A DNA stretch of 44,651 nt. Origin: a bacterium. Its GTDB lineage: Bacteria > Bacillota_I > Bacilli_A > RF39 > UBA660. Both the position numbers and the translations under genes were made by a program. The notes under the pieces are model-generated. The model saw only the letters and a program-made list of their open reading frames with translations, did no database searches and was not told the origin of the DNA. Positions within the stretch are counted from its first letter, which is position 1; the number at the start of each line of letters is the position of its first letter. Positions 15,694-24,508 of this stretch are shown one piece after another. Location: NCBI GenBank assembly GCA_019423565.1, contig JAHZBE010000012.1, forward strand, positions 1 to 44,651, in the 5' to 3' direction.

Positions 15694-17226
15694 ATGAAAA
15701 TAGTAGTTAAGATTTTTAATTGTAATTATGAAACATATAAAAAATATTATAAGGATGCAGTAAAAAGAGCTTTCAAAAAAGATGGCATTGATGTTAATCC
15801 TGAAGACATTACAGTTGCAATAGATGAATTACCAGGTGATACAATACAATCTCAAAGAGCACCAAGTGGAAGACATAGTAGAACAATTACAGTTTTAGTA
15901 GATGATATACCTACATATATTATAGGTTTTTCAAATACTGGTTTTGATGAAGATAGAAAAGTTGAAGCTGATAAAGGAATAAAACCTTATAAATATGGTA
16001 ATGATGATTATCATTCAAATACTTATATATGTCAGGGTATAAATAAAATTTTTGATTTGTACTATGATACTAAAAATGATTATCCAAATATAAAATTATT
16101 TTTCTATCTATTGGATGTACATTCAAAAAGTTATCCTCATAATCTTTCAAATACAATTTCATATAGAGAATTATACACTGTTGGATTTGAAATATTAAAT
16201 ATTGACGAAATATCATTTGATGAATTTCAACAATTAGGATTTAGTCCACAAGAAAATATTGGCAATTATGAGTACATTTCCTTTAATAAATTTATAAATG
16301 ATATTATTTCAATATCAAAGAAAAATCGTGCCAATATTCCGGCTTATATAAAATGTATTGATCATAAATTTGACATTGAAACGAATAACAATGAAAATGA
16401 TGAGCCATTTGTAGATTTGACGGATTTAGAATATATTTATACTTTTAAGACATTAGGCGCACAGTCATATGATAATTTTCTTATAATGTGGACTCTTAAT
16501 ACTTTGGCTGAAAAAGAGGGTAAAAATCTTAAATTTGTTTTTTCAAAAGAAAAATATAATTTTAGATTAGAGCAACCACCGGAAGATGCAAGATTTACTG
16601 AGGATTTTCCAGAAACAATAACAAATTTATTTAATAAAATTGGTGTAAACATTAAATACGAAACGGGTGAAGAGTTCCGTCAACAATTTAATAGAGAAAT
16701 AACTCAGTATAGAACAGCAAAATCTAAAAACGAAATTAGGAATCAAGAGTTATTTAAAAATAATATGAGAGCTAAAGGTTTAGAAACAAAATGCTATTTG
16801 TGTGGTTGTGAAGTTGAGGAGATACTTGAAGCTGCTCATCTATGGGGAATTGCTGAAATTAAGAATTCGGATGCGCCAAAACTTAATAATATTCTTAATA
16901 AAGAATGTATGAGTGATTTGATTGAAGATTGTGATCATACTAATGAATTATTCTACAAGAAATATGTTTTAGCAAATTCTGGGGATAATGGGGTTTGGTT
17001 ATGCAATAATCATCATGAACTTTTTGACAGAAAATATTATTGTTTTGACAGTGAATTTGGTAAAGTAATTATAAAAAAAGATGATAGTGAAATAATTAAA
17101 AACTATTTACTTTTATCAGAACCTAATTGTTCAATTGCTAGTATAATGACTGAAAAGACAAAAGTATTTTTAGGTGAAAGAGAAAGTATATTTAAAAATG
17201 TTGTTTCAGAATATGAAACATTATAG
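15694..17226 (+). CDS. HNH restriction endonuclease (partner of the double methylase)
   Basis: 510 aa, RBS AAGGAG. The C-terminal HNH domain is clear: CYLC (Cys367, Cys370), EAAHLWGI with His382, then GVWLCNNHHELFD with Cys437 and His440/441, giving a ββα-metal fold with a structural zinc. The roughly 360-residue N-terminal part is not recognised and is presumably the target-recognition region. It sits directly behind the FokI-type double methylase with a 10-bp gap, the usual place for the cognate enzyme. Unlike FokI, the nuclease domain is HNH rather than PD-(D/E)xK. Could also be an accessory nuclease. Confidence 0.7.
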   Translation: MKIVVKIFNCNYETYKKYYKDAVKRAFKKDGIDVNPEDITVAIDELPGDTIQSQRAPSGRHSRTITVLVDDIPTYIIGFSNTGFDEDRKVEADKGIKPYKYGNDDYHSNTYICQGINKIFDLYYDTKNDYPNIKLFFYLLDVHSKSYPHNLSNTISYRELYTVGFEILNIDEISFDEFQQLGFSPQENIGNYEYISFNKFINDIISISKKNRANIPAYIKCIDHKFDIETNNNENDEPFVDLTDLEYIYTFKTLGAQSYDNFLIMWTLNTLAEKEGKNLKFVFSKEKYNFRLEQPPEDARFTEDFPETITNLFNKIGVNIKYETGEEFRQQFNREITQYRTAKSKNEIRNQELFKNNMRAKGLETKCYLCGCEVEEILEAAHLWGIAEIKNSDAPKLNNILNKECMSDLIEDCDHTNELFYKKYVLANSGDNGVWLCNNHHELFDRKYYCFDSEFGKVIIKKDDSEIIKNYLLLSEPNCSIASIMTEKTKVFLGERESIFKNVVSEYETL

Positions 17227-17235
17227 GAGATAATT

Positions 17236-19356
17236 ATGGAAGTAGGAAAGAAAAAAATATTAAACGGTTTTATTGGTGGCAATAATAGTACGCAATTTGT
17301 TATACCAATATATCAAAGAAACTATGTTTGGGAAAAAAAGAATGTTCTACAATTGATGAGTGACATTGAAAAGATGATACCTTACTACAACAATGAAGAT
17401 GAAAATATTTTTCATTTCTTTGGCAGTATTGTTTATATTGATACCTTACATAAAGGATCATTTAGTGAATGGACTGTAATTGATGGACAACAAAGGTTAA
17501 CTACTATATTTTTAATATTACAAGCTTTGAAACAAATTTATTCTGAAAACGAGAAGATAATTTCAAAAAAATATCTCTTAAATGATGAAGATATTATTAA
17601 TTCAAATGAAGAAATGGATAGATATAGACTAAAACCATTAGTTAGTGATGATAATGTTTACAAATTAATTCAAGATAATAACTTAGAAAAATTAACAGAT
17701 GCAGATCAAAATTCTAATGTTTTAAAAGCTTATAATGTAATAAAAAAAGAACTTGCAATTTGGAAAGATAAATATTATTTTGAACAAATAATTGGTGCCA
17801 TAGACAAGCTCAAAATTGTTTGGATACAATTGGACAAAAAAGAAGATCCTCAACAAGTTTTTGAATCAATAAATTCAACTGGAGTTAATTTAACTGCAGC
17901 AGATTTAATTAGAAATTTTGTCTTGATGAATAAAGATAATGAAACACAAACAAGAATATATGAGGATTATTGGAGTCCAATTGAATTTGAATATGTTGAA
18001 ACAAAAAATTTAAAAGAATTTTTTAGATTTTACGTTTCAATAAAGGAAAGAAATACTATTCCTGAAAAAGAAGTATATGATAGATTTAAGTTGAAATATG
18101 ACGAATTATTAAAAGAAAATACAGAAGAGGATATTTTAAGCGAAATTTTGGATTATGCTAAATATTATTATTATATTTGTAAAGATATATCAAAACTACC
18201 TGACAGTGAAAATATAGAATTAGCTTTAAAAGATTATAGAAATGCAAAGACAAATATGCCTCACATTATTTTAATGGAGACAATGAACTTGTATTATAAA
18301 GAAAAATCGATATCTGAGGAAGATATGATAAATACTATTAAACTACTCACTACATACATTGTTAGAAGAAATATAGCTGGACTTGATACGAAATCAATTT
18401 CAAATATTTTTGGCTCAATGCTTGGAAAAATATTAAAAAAGTATAATGCTGACGAAAATTATTATAGCGCAGTTATGAAAACTTTTGTTATCGAAACTAG
18501 ATTAACTAATCAATATATGCCAAACGATAAAACAATAAAAGATGAATTTAATAAATCTAATTTATATTCTAGAGAAGCAACTGCGTTTGTCTTGAAAAAA
18601 ATTGAAAATAATGAATCAAGAATTCCGTATTCACAGTTAAATATAGAGCATGTTATGCCTCAAAAAGATACAAAATATTGGATAAAATGTATTAATGAAG
18701 GAAGTACATATGAAGAAGTTGTTAATAGAATTGGTAATTTAACTTTGGTTGATTCAAAAGATAATTCAAGTATGAAAAACACAGATTTTAAAAACAAAAA
18801 GGATATTTTAAATAAATCAAGTCATATAAAGATGAATGTTAATATCCTAAATAAAGAAGCATGGAATGAAGAAGAAATTAATAAAAGAAGTGCTAAACTG
18901 GCAAATGAATTTATAAAAATTTTTCCATATCCTGAATTTGAAATTACAGAAGATGAGGATGTATATTCTCACATAAACTTAAATAATGATTCTATTGCTA
19001 ATCCCGATGATTTTATATTTACTAAACCGTTAGAAGTAATTATAAATGACGAAACGTTTAATAAACTATCAAATTGGAATAAAGTTATAGAAGAGGTATT
19101 CTTATATCTATATAATTATGATTCTGACATGTTTATGAAATCAGCAGCAGAAGTTAATAAAGAATATGGCTATCAAACTGATCAAATATCATACTCATCA
19201 GAGGAAATGAGAGCACCTTATGAATTTACTGAGGGAGTTTTTGTTGAAGAAAATACAAGCACTAGCCATAAATTATCTTTAATGCAAAGAATGATTAATA
19301 AAATGAAATTAGATTTTGATATTAATATCACATATGAGACGAAGAAAAATCAATAA
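17236..19356 (+). CDS. DUF262/DUF1524 protein (GmrSD-like type IV restriction)
   Basis: 706 aa, RBS AGGAG. The N-terminal DUF262 (ParB/Srx-like NTPase fold) shows IPIYQRNYVWEKKNV and IDGQQRLTT at about residue 83-89. DUF1524 has the HNH-like NIEHVMPQ (His472) and IGNLTLV...NSSMKN. This GmrS-GmrD order in one chain is typical of enzymes that cut glucosylated or otherwise modified phage DNA, using NTP. About 130 extra C-terminal residues (575-706) contain a further domain I do not recognise. It begins 10 bp after the HNH endonuclease, so the operon would cover both unmodified DNA (R-M) and modified DNA (type IV). Confidence 0.75.
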   Translation: MEVGKKKILNGFIGGNNSTQFVIPIYQRNYVWEKKNVLQLMSDIEKMIPYYNNEDENIFHFFGSIVYIDTLHKGSFSEWTVIDGQQRLTTIFLILQALKQIYSENEKIISKKYLLNDEDIINSNEEMDRYRLKPLVSDDNVYKLIQDNNLEKLTDADQNSNVLKAYNVIKKELAIWKDKYYFEQIIGAIDKLKIVWIQLDKKEDPQQVFESINSTGVNLTAADLIRNFVLMNKDNETQTRIYEDYWSPIEFEYVETKNLKEFFRFYVSIKERNTIPEKEVYDRFKLKYDELLKENTEEDILSEILDYAKYYYYICKDISKLPDSENIELALKDYRNAKTNMPHIILMETMNLYYKEKSISEEDMINTIKLLTTYIVRRNIAGLDTKSISNIFGSMLGKILKKYNADENYYSAVMKTFVIETRLTNQYMPNDKTIKDEFNKSNLYSREATAFVLKKIENNESRIPYSQLNIEHVMPQKDTKYWIKCINEGSTYEEVVNRIGNLTLVDSKDNSSMKNTDFKNKKDILNKSSHIKMNVNILNKEAWNEEEINKRSAKLANEFIKIFPYPEFEITEDEDVYSHINLNNDSIANPDDFIFTKPLEVIINDETFNKLSNWNKVIEEVFLYLYNYDSDMFMKSAAEVNKEYGYQTDQISYSSEEMRAPYEFTEGVFVEENTSTSHKLSLMQRMINKMKLDFDINITYETKKNQ

Positions 19357-19360
19357 TTAC

Positions 19361-19417
19361 GTCACTTGCGTCACTTAAATATGTGAGGTATCCCTAAAAA
19401 CAAGTGTCGCAAGTGTC
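19361..19417. repeat. 13-bp imperfect inverted repeat made of doubled GTCACTT units
   Basis: CACTTGCG-t-CACTT (19363-19376) is complementary to AAGTG-t-CGCAAGTG (19402-19415) across a 25-nt loop. Each arm is itself a direct repeat: GTCACTT-GC-GTCACTT and AAGTGTC-GC-AAGTGTC. It follows the DUF262 gene and has no T-run, so it is not a plain terminator. It may be a recombination or protein-binding site of the element. Confidence 0.55.
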
Positions 19418-19466
19418 ATAATATGTTAAAAAAATAGCAAAAATTTAACATATATAATAAATGTAT

Positions 19467-19507
19467 TAAAAAAACATATATATTTTGAACGTATATATGT
19501 TTTTTTG
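19467..19507. terminator. bidirectional terminator
   Basis: A7-ACATATAT (to 19481) pairs with ATATATGT-T7 (19493-19507) around an 11-nt loop; A-run on one side and T-run on the other. It separates the R-M operon from the Fic-Gabija operon. Confidence 0.65.
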
Positions 19508-19540
19508 TATCAAAATATAATTTTAGAATATTATAATAAT

Positions 19541-19592
19541 ATACCGATAACGGTATAAATATATTGACAAATACTACCGATAACGGTATAAT
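19541..19592 (+). promoter_or_regulatory. Fic-Gabija promoter with two identical palindromic operators
   Basis: TTGACA (19564-19569), 17-bp spacer, TATAAT (19587-19592): a consensus promoter. The palindrome TACCGATAACGGTA occurs at 19542-19555 and again at 19575-19588, where it overlaps the -10 box. Centre distance is 33 bp, about three helical turns, which fits cooperative binding. A dimeric repressor bound there would shut the promoter completely. Confidence 0.8.
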
Positions 19593-19611
19593 GTAATCAG
19601 AGGTGAAAATT

Positions 19612-19935
19612 ATGGAATTAATAGAAACAAAGGAAATTAAAGAATTAATTGATAATATTAAAGATTTAAATAGCTTGATAGTTAATTTTGATAGAAAAAA
19701 GTTAGAAGATTTACTATTAAAATTACAAACAAAATATTTAGATAAATCTTTAGTATTCGAATTATCTTATTTAACAAATCCAAATGGTTCTTTTTCAAGT
19801 ATTGACAATGTTTCAGATGATGATTTAAAAAACAAAATACCATATTATAAATCACTTTGCATAGATGATCTAATAAAGAAATGTGGACGCGAAAAATATA
19901 ATGAAATAGTAGAAAAATATGAATTGGAGGTGTAA
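19612..19935 (+). CDS. small protein of unknown function, first gene of the Fic-Gabija operon
   Basis: 107 aa from ATG 19612, with AGAGGTG just upstream (GTG 19603 overlaps the RBS and was not chosen). The N-terminus is a charged helix (ELIETKEIKELIDNIKDLN), followed by a mixed region with LVFELSYLTNPNGSF and a C-terminal helix (IDDLIKKCGREKYNEIVEKYELEV). No HTH or catalytic motif is visible. It ends 2 bp before the Fic gene. Position suggests an antitoxin, regulator or effector partner for Fic; I cannot assign it. Confidence 0.6.
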   Translation: MELIETKEIKELIDNIKDLNSLIVNFDRKKLEDLLLKLQTKYLDKSLVFELSYLTNPNGSFSSIDNVSDDDLKNKIPYYKSLCIDDLIKKCGREKYNEIVEKYELEV

Positions 19936-19937
19936 CT

Positions 19938-20879
19938 ATGGAATTTATGACTACAAATGATGCTGTAAAAAAGTGGGGTATTAGTGAAAGAAGAATAAGA
20001 CAATTATTACAAGATGGAAGAATTGAAGGTGCTGTTAAAGTAGGTAACAATTGGAATATTCCTATTAATGCTAATAAACCAGCTGATAAAAGAAGTGTTA
20101 AATTAGATAATATAGAATTCAAATTTGATTTACCTGATAATTATTTTGATAAAGTTGATGAATTAAATAAAGAATTAAATTCTAAAAGACCTATATCAAA
20201 AGAAACTTTAAAATCTTTAAAAGAATCTATAAATTTAGAGTGGACTTATAATAGTAATGGTATAGAAGGAAATACATTAACTTTAAGAGAAACACAAGTT
20301 GTTTTAGAAGGTATTACTGTAGGTGGTAAATCATTAAAAGAACACTTGGAAGCAATTAATCATGAACAAGCAATATTATTCTTAGATGATCTTATTAAGG
20401 ATAAAGAACCAATTACAGAATGGAATATTAAAAATATTCATCAATTAGTATTAAAAGAAATTGATGATGACAATGCTGGTAAATATAGAGATGAAAATGT
20501 AAAAATAAAAGGTGCTACACATATTCCACCAGATTATTTAATTGTTCCAGAATTAATGGAAAAATTAATTATTAATTATGAAGACTGGAAAAAATATCAT
20601 CCAATTATTAGAGCAGCATTATTACATGGTGAATTAGTTAAAATACACCCATTTGTTGATGGTAATGGTAGAACTTCAAGATTAGTTATGAACTTATCTT
20701 TAATGAATAGTGGATATCTTCCAGTAATTGTAAAAAAAGAAAACAGATTAGAATATTATAATGCTTTAGATAAAGCACATACTACTGGAGATTATACTGA
20801 TTTTGTTAAACTAGTTAATGAATTAGAAATTGAAATGTTAAATAAATATTTAGATTGTTGTAGGAGGACTTTATTATGA
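19938..20879 (+). CDS. Fic-family AMPylase with N-terminal excisionase/MerR-type HTH
   Basis: 313 aa. Residues 4-40 (TNDAVKKWGISERRIRQLLQ...GNNWNIP) form an HTH_17/excisionase-like DNA-binding domain. The Fic core has HPFVDGNGRTSR at 237-248, the complete HPFx(D/E)GN(G/K)R motif with catalytic His237, so transfer of AMP from ATP to a protein hydroxyl is expected. The inhibitory motif S106-x3-E110-G lies N-terminal to the core: class II, self-inhibited by Glu110. Its HTH is the best candidate for binding the TACCGATAACGGTA operators upstream. The stop overlaps the gajA start by 4 bp, so Fic and Gabija are translationally coupled. Confidence 0.85.
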   Translation: MEFMTTNDAVKKWGISERRIRQLLQDGRIEGAVKVGNNWNIPINANKPADKRSVKLDNIEFKFDLPDNYFDKVDELNKELNSKRPISKETLKSLKESINLEWTYNSNGIEGNTLTLRETQVVLEGITVGGKSLKEHLEAINHEQAILFLDDLIKDKEPITEWNIKNIHQLVLKEIDDDNAGKYRDENVKIKGATHIPPDYLIVPELMEKLIINYEDWKKYHPIIRAALLHGELVKIHPFVDGNGRTSRLVMNLSLMNSGYLPVIVKKENRLEYYNALDKAHTTGDYTDFVKLVNELEIEMLNKYLDCCRRTLL

Positions 20880-22612
20880 AATTATCTCGAGTAAAAATTA
20901 AAAATTATAGAAATTTTTTTGATGAAGATATTTCTTTAAATAATGAAACAATTATTATTGGTCCAAATGATGTTGGAAAGACTAATCTATTGATGGCAAT
21001 AAGAATTTTGCTAGATAAGAGTTTATCATATTTAGATTTAGAGCCAGAAGAAAGAGATTTTAATATTTTTTCAGATGAAGAGGAAATTACAATTATTTTA
21101 GAATTTTCAGAAATTAGTGAAAACTCTGAAAGCTTTATTTATGCTAGTCTAGGTCAAGATATTGAAGATAGTAAAATGTATTTAATGTATAAAGGATATA
21201 AGAATTCAGAAGAAAAATTTAAATTCTTTATGAGTGCAAAGGAAGATGAAGAAAGTTTTCATGAAATTCCTGGAAGAAATAAATATATTAATTTAATAAA
21301 CTGTGTATATCTTGATAGTACTAGACAATTAAAAAGTTTTTTAAAAAAATCAAAAGCTAACATTATTAATTCGTATAAGCAAAAAAGAGATTCAAAAGAA
21401 ATTGACGATGATAACAATTTGATATTAGAAATTGACAAACAAGTTAATTATTTAAATCAAAAAGTGGAAAATGTAAGTTATATTAGTAAATCTACAGAAT
21501 TTATAAAATCAGAATTAAGTGAAATGTCTTCTCATAATGATAATCTTGATATTAAATTTTCTTCTTACAATGATACAAATGAAATAATGGATAATGTTGA
21601 ATTAATAACACAGGTTGATGGTAAAAATGTTAATATTGGTGGTGATGGAAGAAGTAATCAGATATATATGTCAATGTGGATAAAAGAAAAAAATGAAAAA
21701 TATGATGATTCAAAACAATTTGTTATTTTTATTTTAGAAGAGCCTGAATCACATTTACATTTTCCACTTCAGTCAATGACGATTAGACAACTTTTAAAAA
21801 AAATAAATAGTCAATTAATTGTTACCAGTCACTCACCTCAAGTTGTTTTAGAATTTAATCCATTTTCTATAGTTAAACTTTCATATAATAAGGATAAAAA
21901 AACTATAGTATCCAACAATGGTTGTTCTAAAGAGTTAGAAGATGATGTAATTAAATTTGGATATAGATACAATTTAATCACTGGCTCTATGTTTTTTTCA
22001 TCAGGAGTTTTTTTAGTAGAAGGTGTTTCTGAACTTTTGATATATAAATATATTTCTAGCAAACTTGATATTAATTTAGAAAAATATAATATAATGATAG
22101 TTCCAGTAGATGGAATAGGATTTAAGCCTTATGCAAAATTATTAGATAGATTATCAATCCCTTATGCAGTAAGAACTGATAATGATATTGTAATTAATTC
22201 AAAAAACAAAAAAATTTATTATTCAGGAATTAACAGATTAATTGATTTGCATAATGAAAAAATAATGAAGAATGATTGGATTTCTAAAGAAGAATTCTCT
22301 AATTTAAATAGTGAAAAATTAAGTAGCGAATCTTTAAAATTGTATCAAAAATATAAAAAAGATTTTATGGATGATGGATTATTTATTTCTGAAAAAGATT
22401 TGGAAAATGATCTGTCTAACATTGATTTTTTATCAGATTATATTAAGCAAAATTATAATGGCAAAGATGAGTTTGTTAAATATCTACAAAACAGCAAAGC
22501 AAAAAACATGTATGATTTTATTGATGAAATTAAGAATATAAATATCACACGAGATAATATTGGCGATTTTTATAAACCAATAGAATGGTTGATTGGGAAA
22601 GTTAATGAATAA
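20876..22612 (+). CDS. gajA: Gabija protein GajA (OLD-family ATPase with TOPRIM nuclease)
   Basis: 578 aa, the typical length of GajA. N-terminal RecF/ABC-type ATPase: KIKNYRNF, Walker A GPNDVGKT (29-36), and Walker B ILEEPESHLH (Glu288/289). The C-terminal TOPRIM domain has FLVEGVSE with catalytic Glu382 and the downstream acidic stretch AVRTDNDIV. GajA is a sequence-specific DNA nickase held in check by nucleotides and activated when phage replication depletes NTPs; it assembles as a tetramer with GajB. The next gene is a UvrD-like helicase of GajB size that starts inside its last codons, which makes the Gabija call firm. Confidence 0.88.
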   Translation: MKLSRVKIKNYRNFFDEDISLNNETIIIGPNDVGKTNLLMAIRILLDKSLSYLDLEPEERDFNIFSDEEEITIILEFSEISENSESFIYASLGQDIEDSKMYLMYKGYKNSEEKFKFFMSAKEDEESFHEIPGRNKYINLINCVYLDSTRQLKSFLKKSKANIINSYKQKRDSKEIDDDNNLILEIDKQVNYLNQKVENVSYISKSTEFIKSELSEMSSHNDNLDIKFSSYNDTNEIMDNVELITQVDGKNVNIGGDGRSNQIYMSMWIKEKNEKYDDSKQFVIFILEEPESHLHFPLQSMTIRQLLKKINSQLIVTSHSPQVVLEFNPFSIVKLSYNKDKKTIVSNNGCSKELEDDVIKFGYRYNLITGSMFFSSGVFLVEGVSELLIYKYISSKLDINLEKYNIMIVPVDGIGFKPYAKLLDRLSIPYAVRTDNDIVINSKNKKIYYSGINRLIDLHNEKIMKNDWISKEEFSNLNSEKLSSESLKLYQKYKKDFMDDGLFISEKDLENDLSNIDFLSDYIKQNYNGKDEFVKYLQNSKAKNMYDFIDEIKNINITRDNIGDFYKPIEWLIGKVNE

Positions 22613-24185
22613 TTTTACTTTGACTAAGGAACAGCTTGATATAATTAATGCTGAAGGAAATATTGTTGTTATTGCAGTACCTGGAAGTGGAAAAACAACT
22701 ACAATTACATATAAAATAAAAAAAATTCTCTCTGAATTAGATGAATATCAAGGAGTGATAGCAATATCCTATACAAACAAAGCAAGTAATGAATTAAAGG
22801 GTAGAGTCATGAATATATCAGCTGATTTACATAATTCTTTTTTTGGAACTATTTATAGTTTTTATTTATCAGAAATAATTATTCCATTTGCAAAATATTT
22901 ATATAATTATTATAAGGAAGTTGAAGTTGTTTCTCGTAATGATTTTGATTGCATTGAATTTGAAAAATTGGAAGAAGAAGAAAAAATTGAATATTTGGCT
23001 AAATATTTTAAGGATGGTTTGATTATTTTAGAAGAGATTCCTTTTTTGGCAAATTATGTATTTGACAATTCAATTTCTTGTAGAAAATATATAAAGGCAA
23101 AATACGCATACATTTTTGTAGATGAATATCAAGATTGTGAGTGTTTGCAACATACAATTTTCAAAAAAATTGTAGGATTAGGGATAATAGGAGTAGCCGT
23201 TGGAGATCCTGATCAATCAATATTTAACTATAGTGGTAGTAGTCCGAAATTTTTGCTTGAATTATCAGAATTATCAGATTTTAACTCATTTGGGTTGACT
23301 ATTAATCATAGATCTCATCCTTCAATAATTAATTATGCATATCAATTTTTATTTCCTCAAAAAAAATATGAAATATGTGATGATAAAAGAGTTTATAAAT
23401 GGAATATAACTGGCGACGAAAAAATATTAGCTAATAAGATTGATAATCTAATACCTAGACTATTATCAAAATTTAATATTAATAATAAAAATGAAATAGC
23501 CATTTTATGTCGTAATAATAGTACAGCTAACTTGTTATTTAACTATATGAAAACTCCAACAATTTATTTTTGCGAAACTCCTATAGATAAAAGTAGTAAA
23601 TCTTATGAAATATTTTTTAGAGACCTATTAATTTATATTTCTGGCTCTCAAAAATTATATCCCGAAAACATTTTGGATAATCAAGCAATTGTTATCAATA
23701 AAAGGAAATATCAAAATTATGTTAATACAATTATTAATTTCAAAATTGATTTTTTTAATACAGAAGTATTACCAATTGATGAAATGTTAAATTTAACAAA
23801 AAATATTTTTGGTGGAGATATTGATTTATCAAATATAATCGATACTTTAAATAATGATAATTATTTAGTTACATATAAGCCTATGGATCTTGAAAAAGTC
23901 CATATTATGACAATACATAAATCAAAAGGTTTAGAATTTGATGCTGTTTTTATACTAGATTTACATGAATATATCTTACCTAAAATTGACTTTAAAAATG
24001 GTGGTTATATAGATATAAATGAAGATAAATGTGTTCATTATGTTTCATTAACAAGGGCAAGAAAAGCAGTAATAATGGCAGTTAATAGTATAAGGCACAA
24101 TTCAAAAGGTGAAACAAAGAAGGGAATAGAATCAGAATTTGTTGACAACTTGAAAAGACCTGATTTAATAATGTACAGAAAATAA
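22605..24185 (+). CDS. gajB: Gabija protein GajB (UvrD/PcrA-like helicase)
   Basis: 526 aa from ATG 22605 (GGGAAAG upstream), overlapping the gajA stop by 8 bp. SF1A helicase motifs: TKEQLDIIN (Q motif), AVPGSGKTT (24-32), SYTNKASNEL (Ia), VDEYQDCE (II), VGDPDQSIFNYSG (III), HRSHPSI (IV), IMTIHKSKGLEFD (V), VHYVSLTRARKAV (VI). It is shorter than PcrA, as expected for GajB, which senses DNA ends and stimulates GajA. A strong terminator follows immediately, so gajB closes the operon. Confidence 0.88.
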   Translation: MNNFTLTKEQLDIINAEGNIVVIAVPGSGKTTTITYKIKKILSELDEYQGVIAISYTNKASNELKGRVMNISADLHNSFFGTIYSFYLSEIIIPFAKYLYNYYKEVEVVSRNDFDCIEFEKLEEEEKIEYLAKYFKDGLIILEEIPFLANYVFDNSISCRKYIKAKYAYIFVDEYQDCECLQHTIFKKIVGLGIIGVAVGDPDQSIFNYSGSSPKFLLELSELSDFNSFGLTINHRSHPSIINYAYQFLFPQKKYEICDDKRVYKWNITGDEKILANKIDNLIPRLLSKFNINNKNEIAILCRNNSTANLLFNYMKTPTIYFCETPIDKSSKSYEIFFRDLLIYISGSQKLYPENILDNQAIVINKRKYQNYVNTIINFKIDFFNTEVLPIDEMLNLTKNIFGGDIDLSNIIDTLNNDNYLVTYKPMDLEKVHIMTIHKSKGLEFDAVFILDLHEYILPKIDFKNGGYIDINEDKCVHYVSLTRARKAVIMAVNSIRHNSKGETKKGIESEFVDNLKRPDLIMYRK

Positions 24186-24220
24186 GCATATATAGCTACG
24201 TAACCTATATATGCTTTTTA
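24184..24220 (+). terminator. terminator of the Fic-Gabija operon
   Basis: AAGCATATATAG / CTATATATGCTT, a perfect 12-bp stem with a 9-nt loop and T-run, overlapping the gajB stop codon. Confidence 0.8.
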
Positions 24221-24386
24221 TATTGTCTGCACAGTTTCTGCACAACAATTTAGTTAAATTTTGCTGTGCAAGATTAAATATTTTTAAACTATGTACCTTG
24301 AAAATGTTGATTTTAAAGGGATTTGATAGGCATGATTTACCCGTTGTTGTTCGCCCCCTGAAGAGAGCAGCTATTTACGAAATATC
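24221..24386. other. non-coding right end of the foreign island
   Basis: No credible gene. It contains TGCACAG / CTGTGCA (about 24229-24276) as an inverted repeat with a second TGCACA inside, and a short stretch (about 24330-24375) much richer in G and C than anything nearby. The composition and the lack of coding signal suggest the remnant of an element end. A 79-codon frame here has no RBS and an odd composition and was not accepted. Confidence 0.4.
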
Positions 24387-24432
24387 AAAAAGACTTACTA
24401 ACATCACAAAGATGTACCAAGTCTTTTTTTTA
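24387..24432 (+). terminator. Rho-independent terminator without a gene
   Basis: AAAAGACTT / AAGTCTTTT with an inner ACATC/GATGT helix and a long T-run. No gene precedes it; it may be all that is left of a deleted gene at the island's right edge. Confidence 0.65.
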
Positions 24433-24508
24433 TACCTTACAAACTTGTAATATAAAACAGAGTAAAATAATGATATAATATAACTATAGAAAGAAGGAAA
24501 TATAATAT

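Noticed and set aside
24211..24450. 79-codon plus-strand frame at the right end of the island
   Set aside because: No RBS, Cys/Leu-rich composition atypical of the genome, and it runs through a perfect terminator hairpin.
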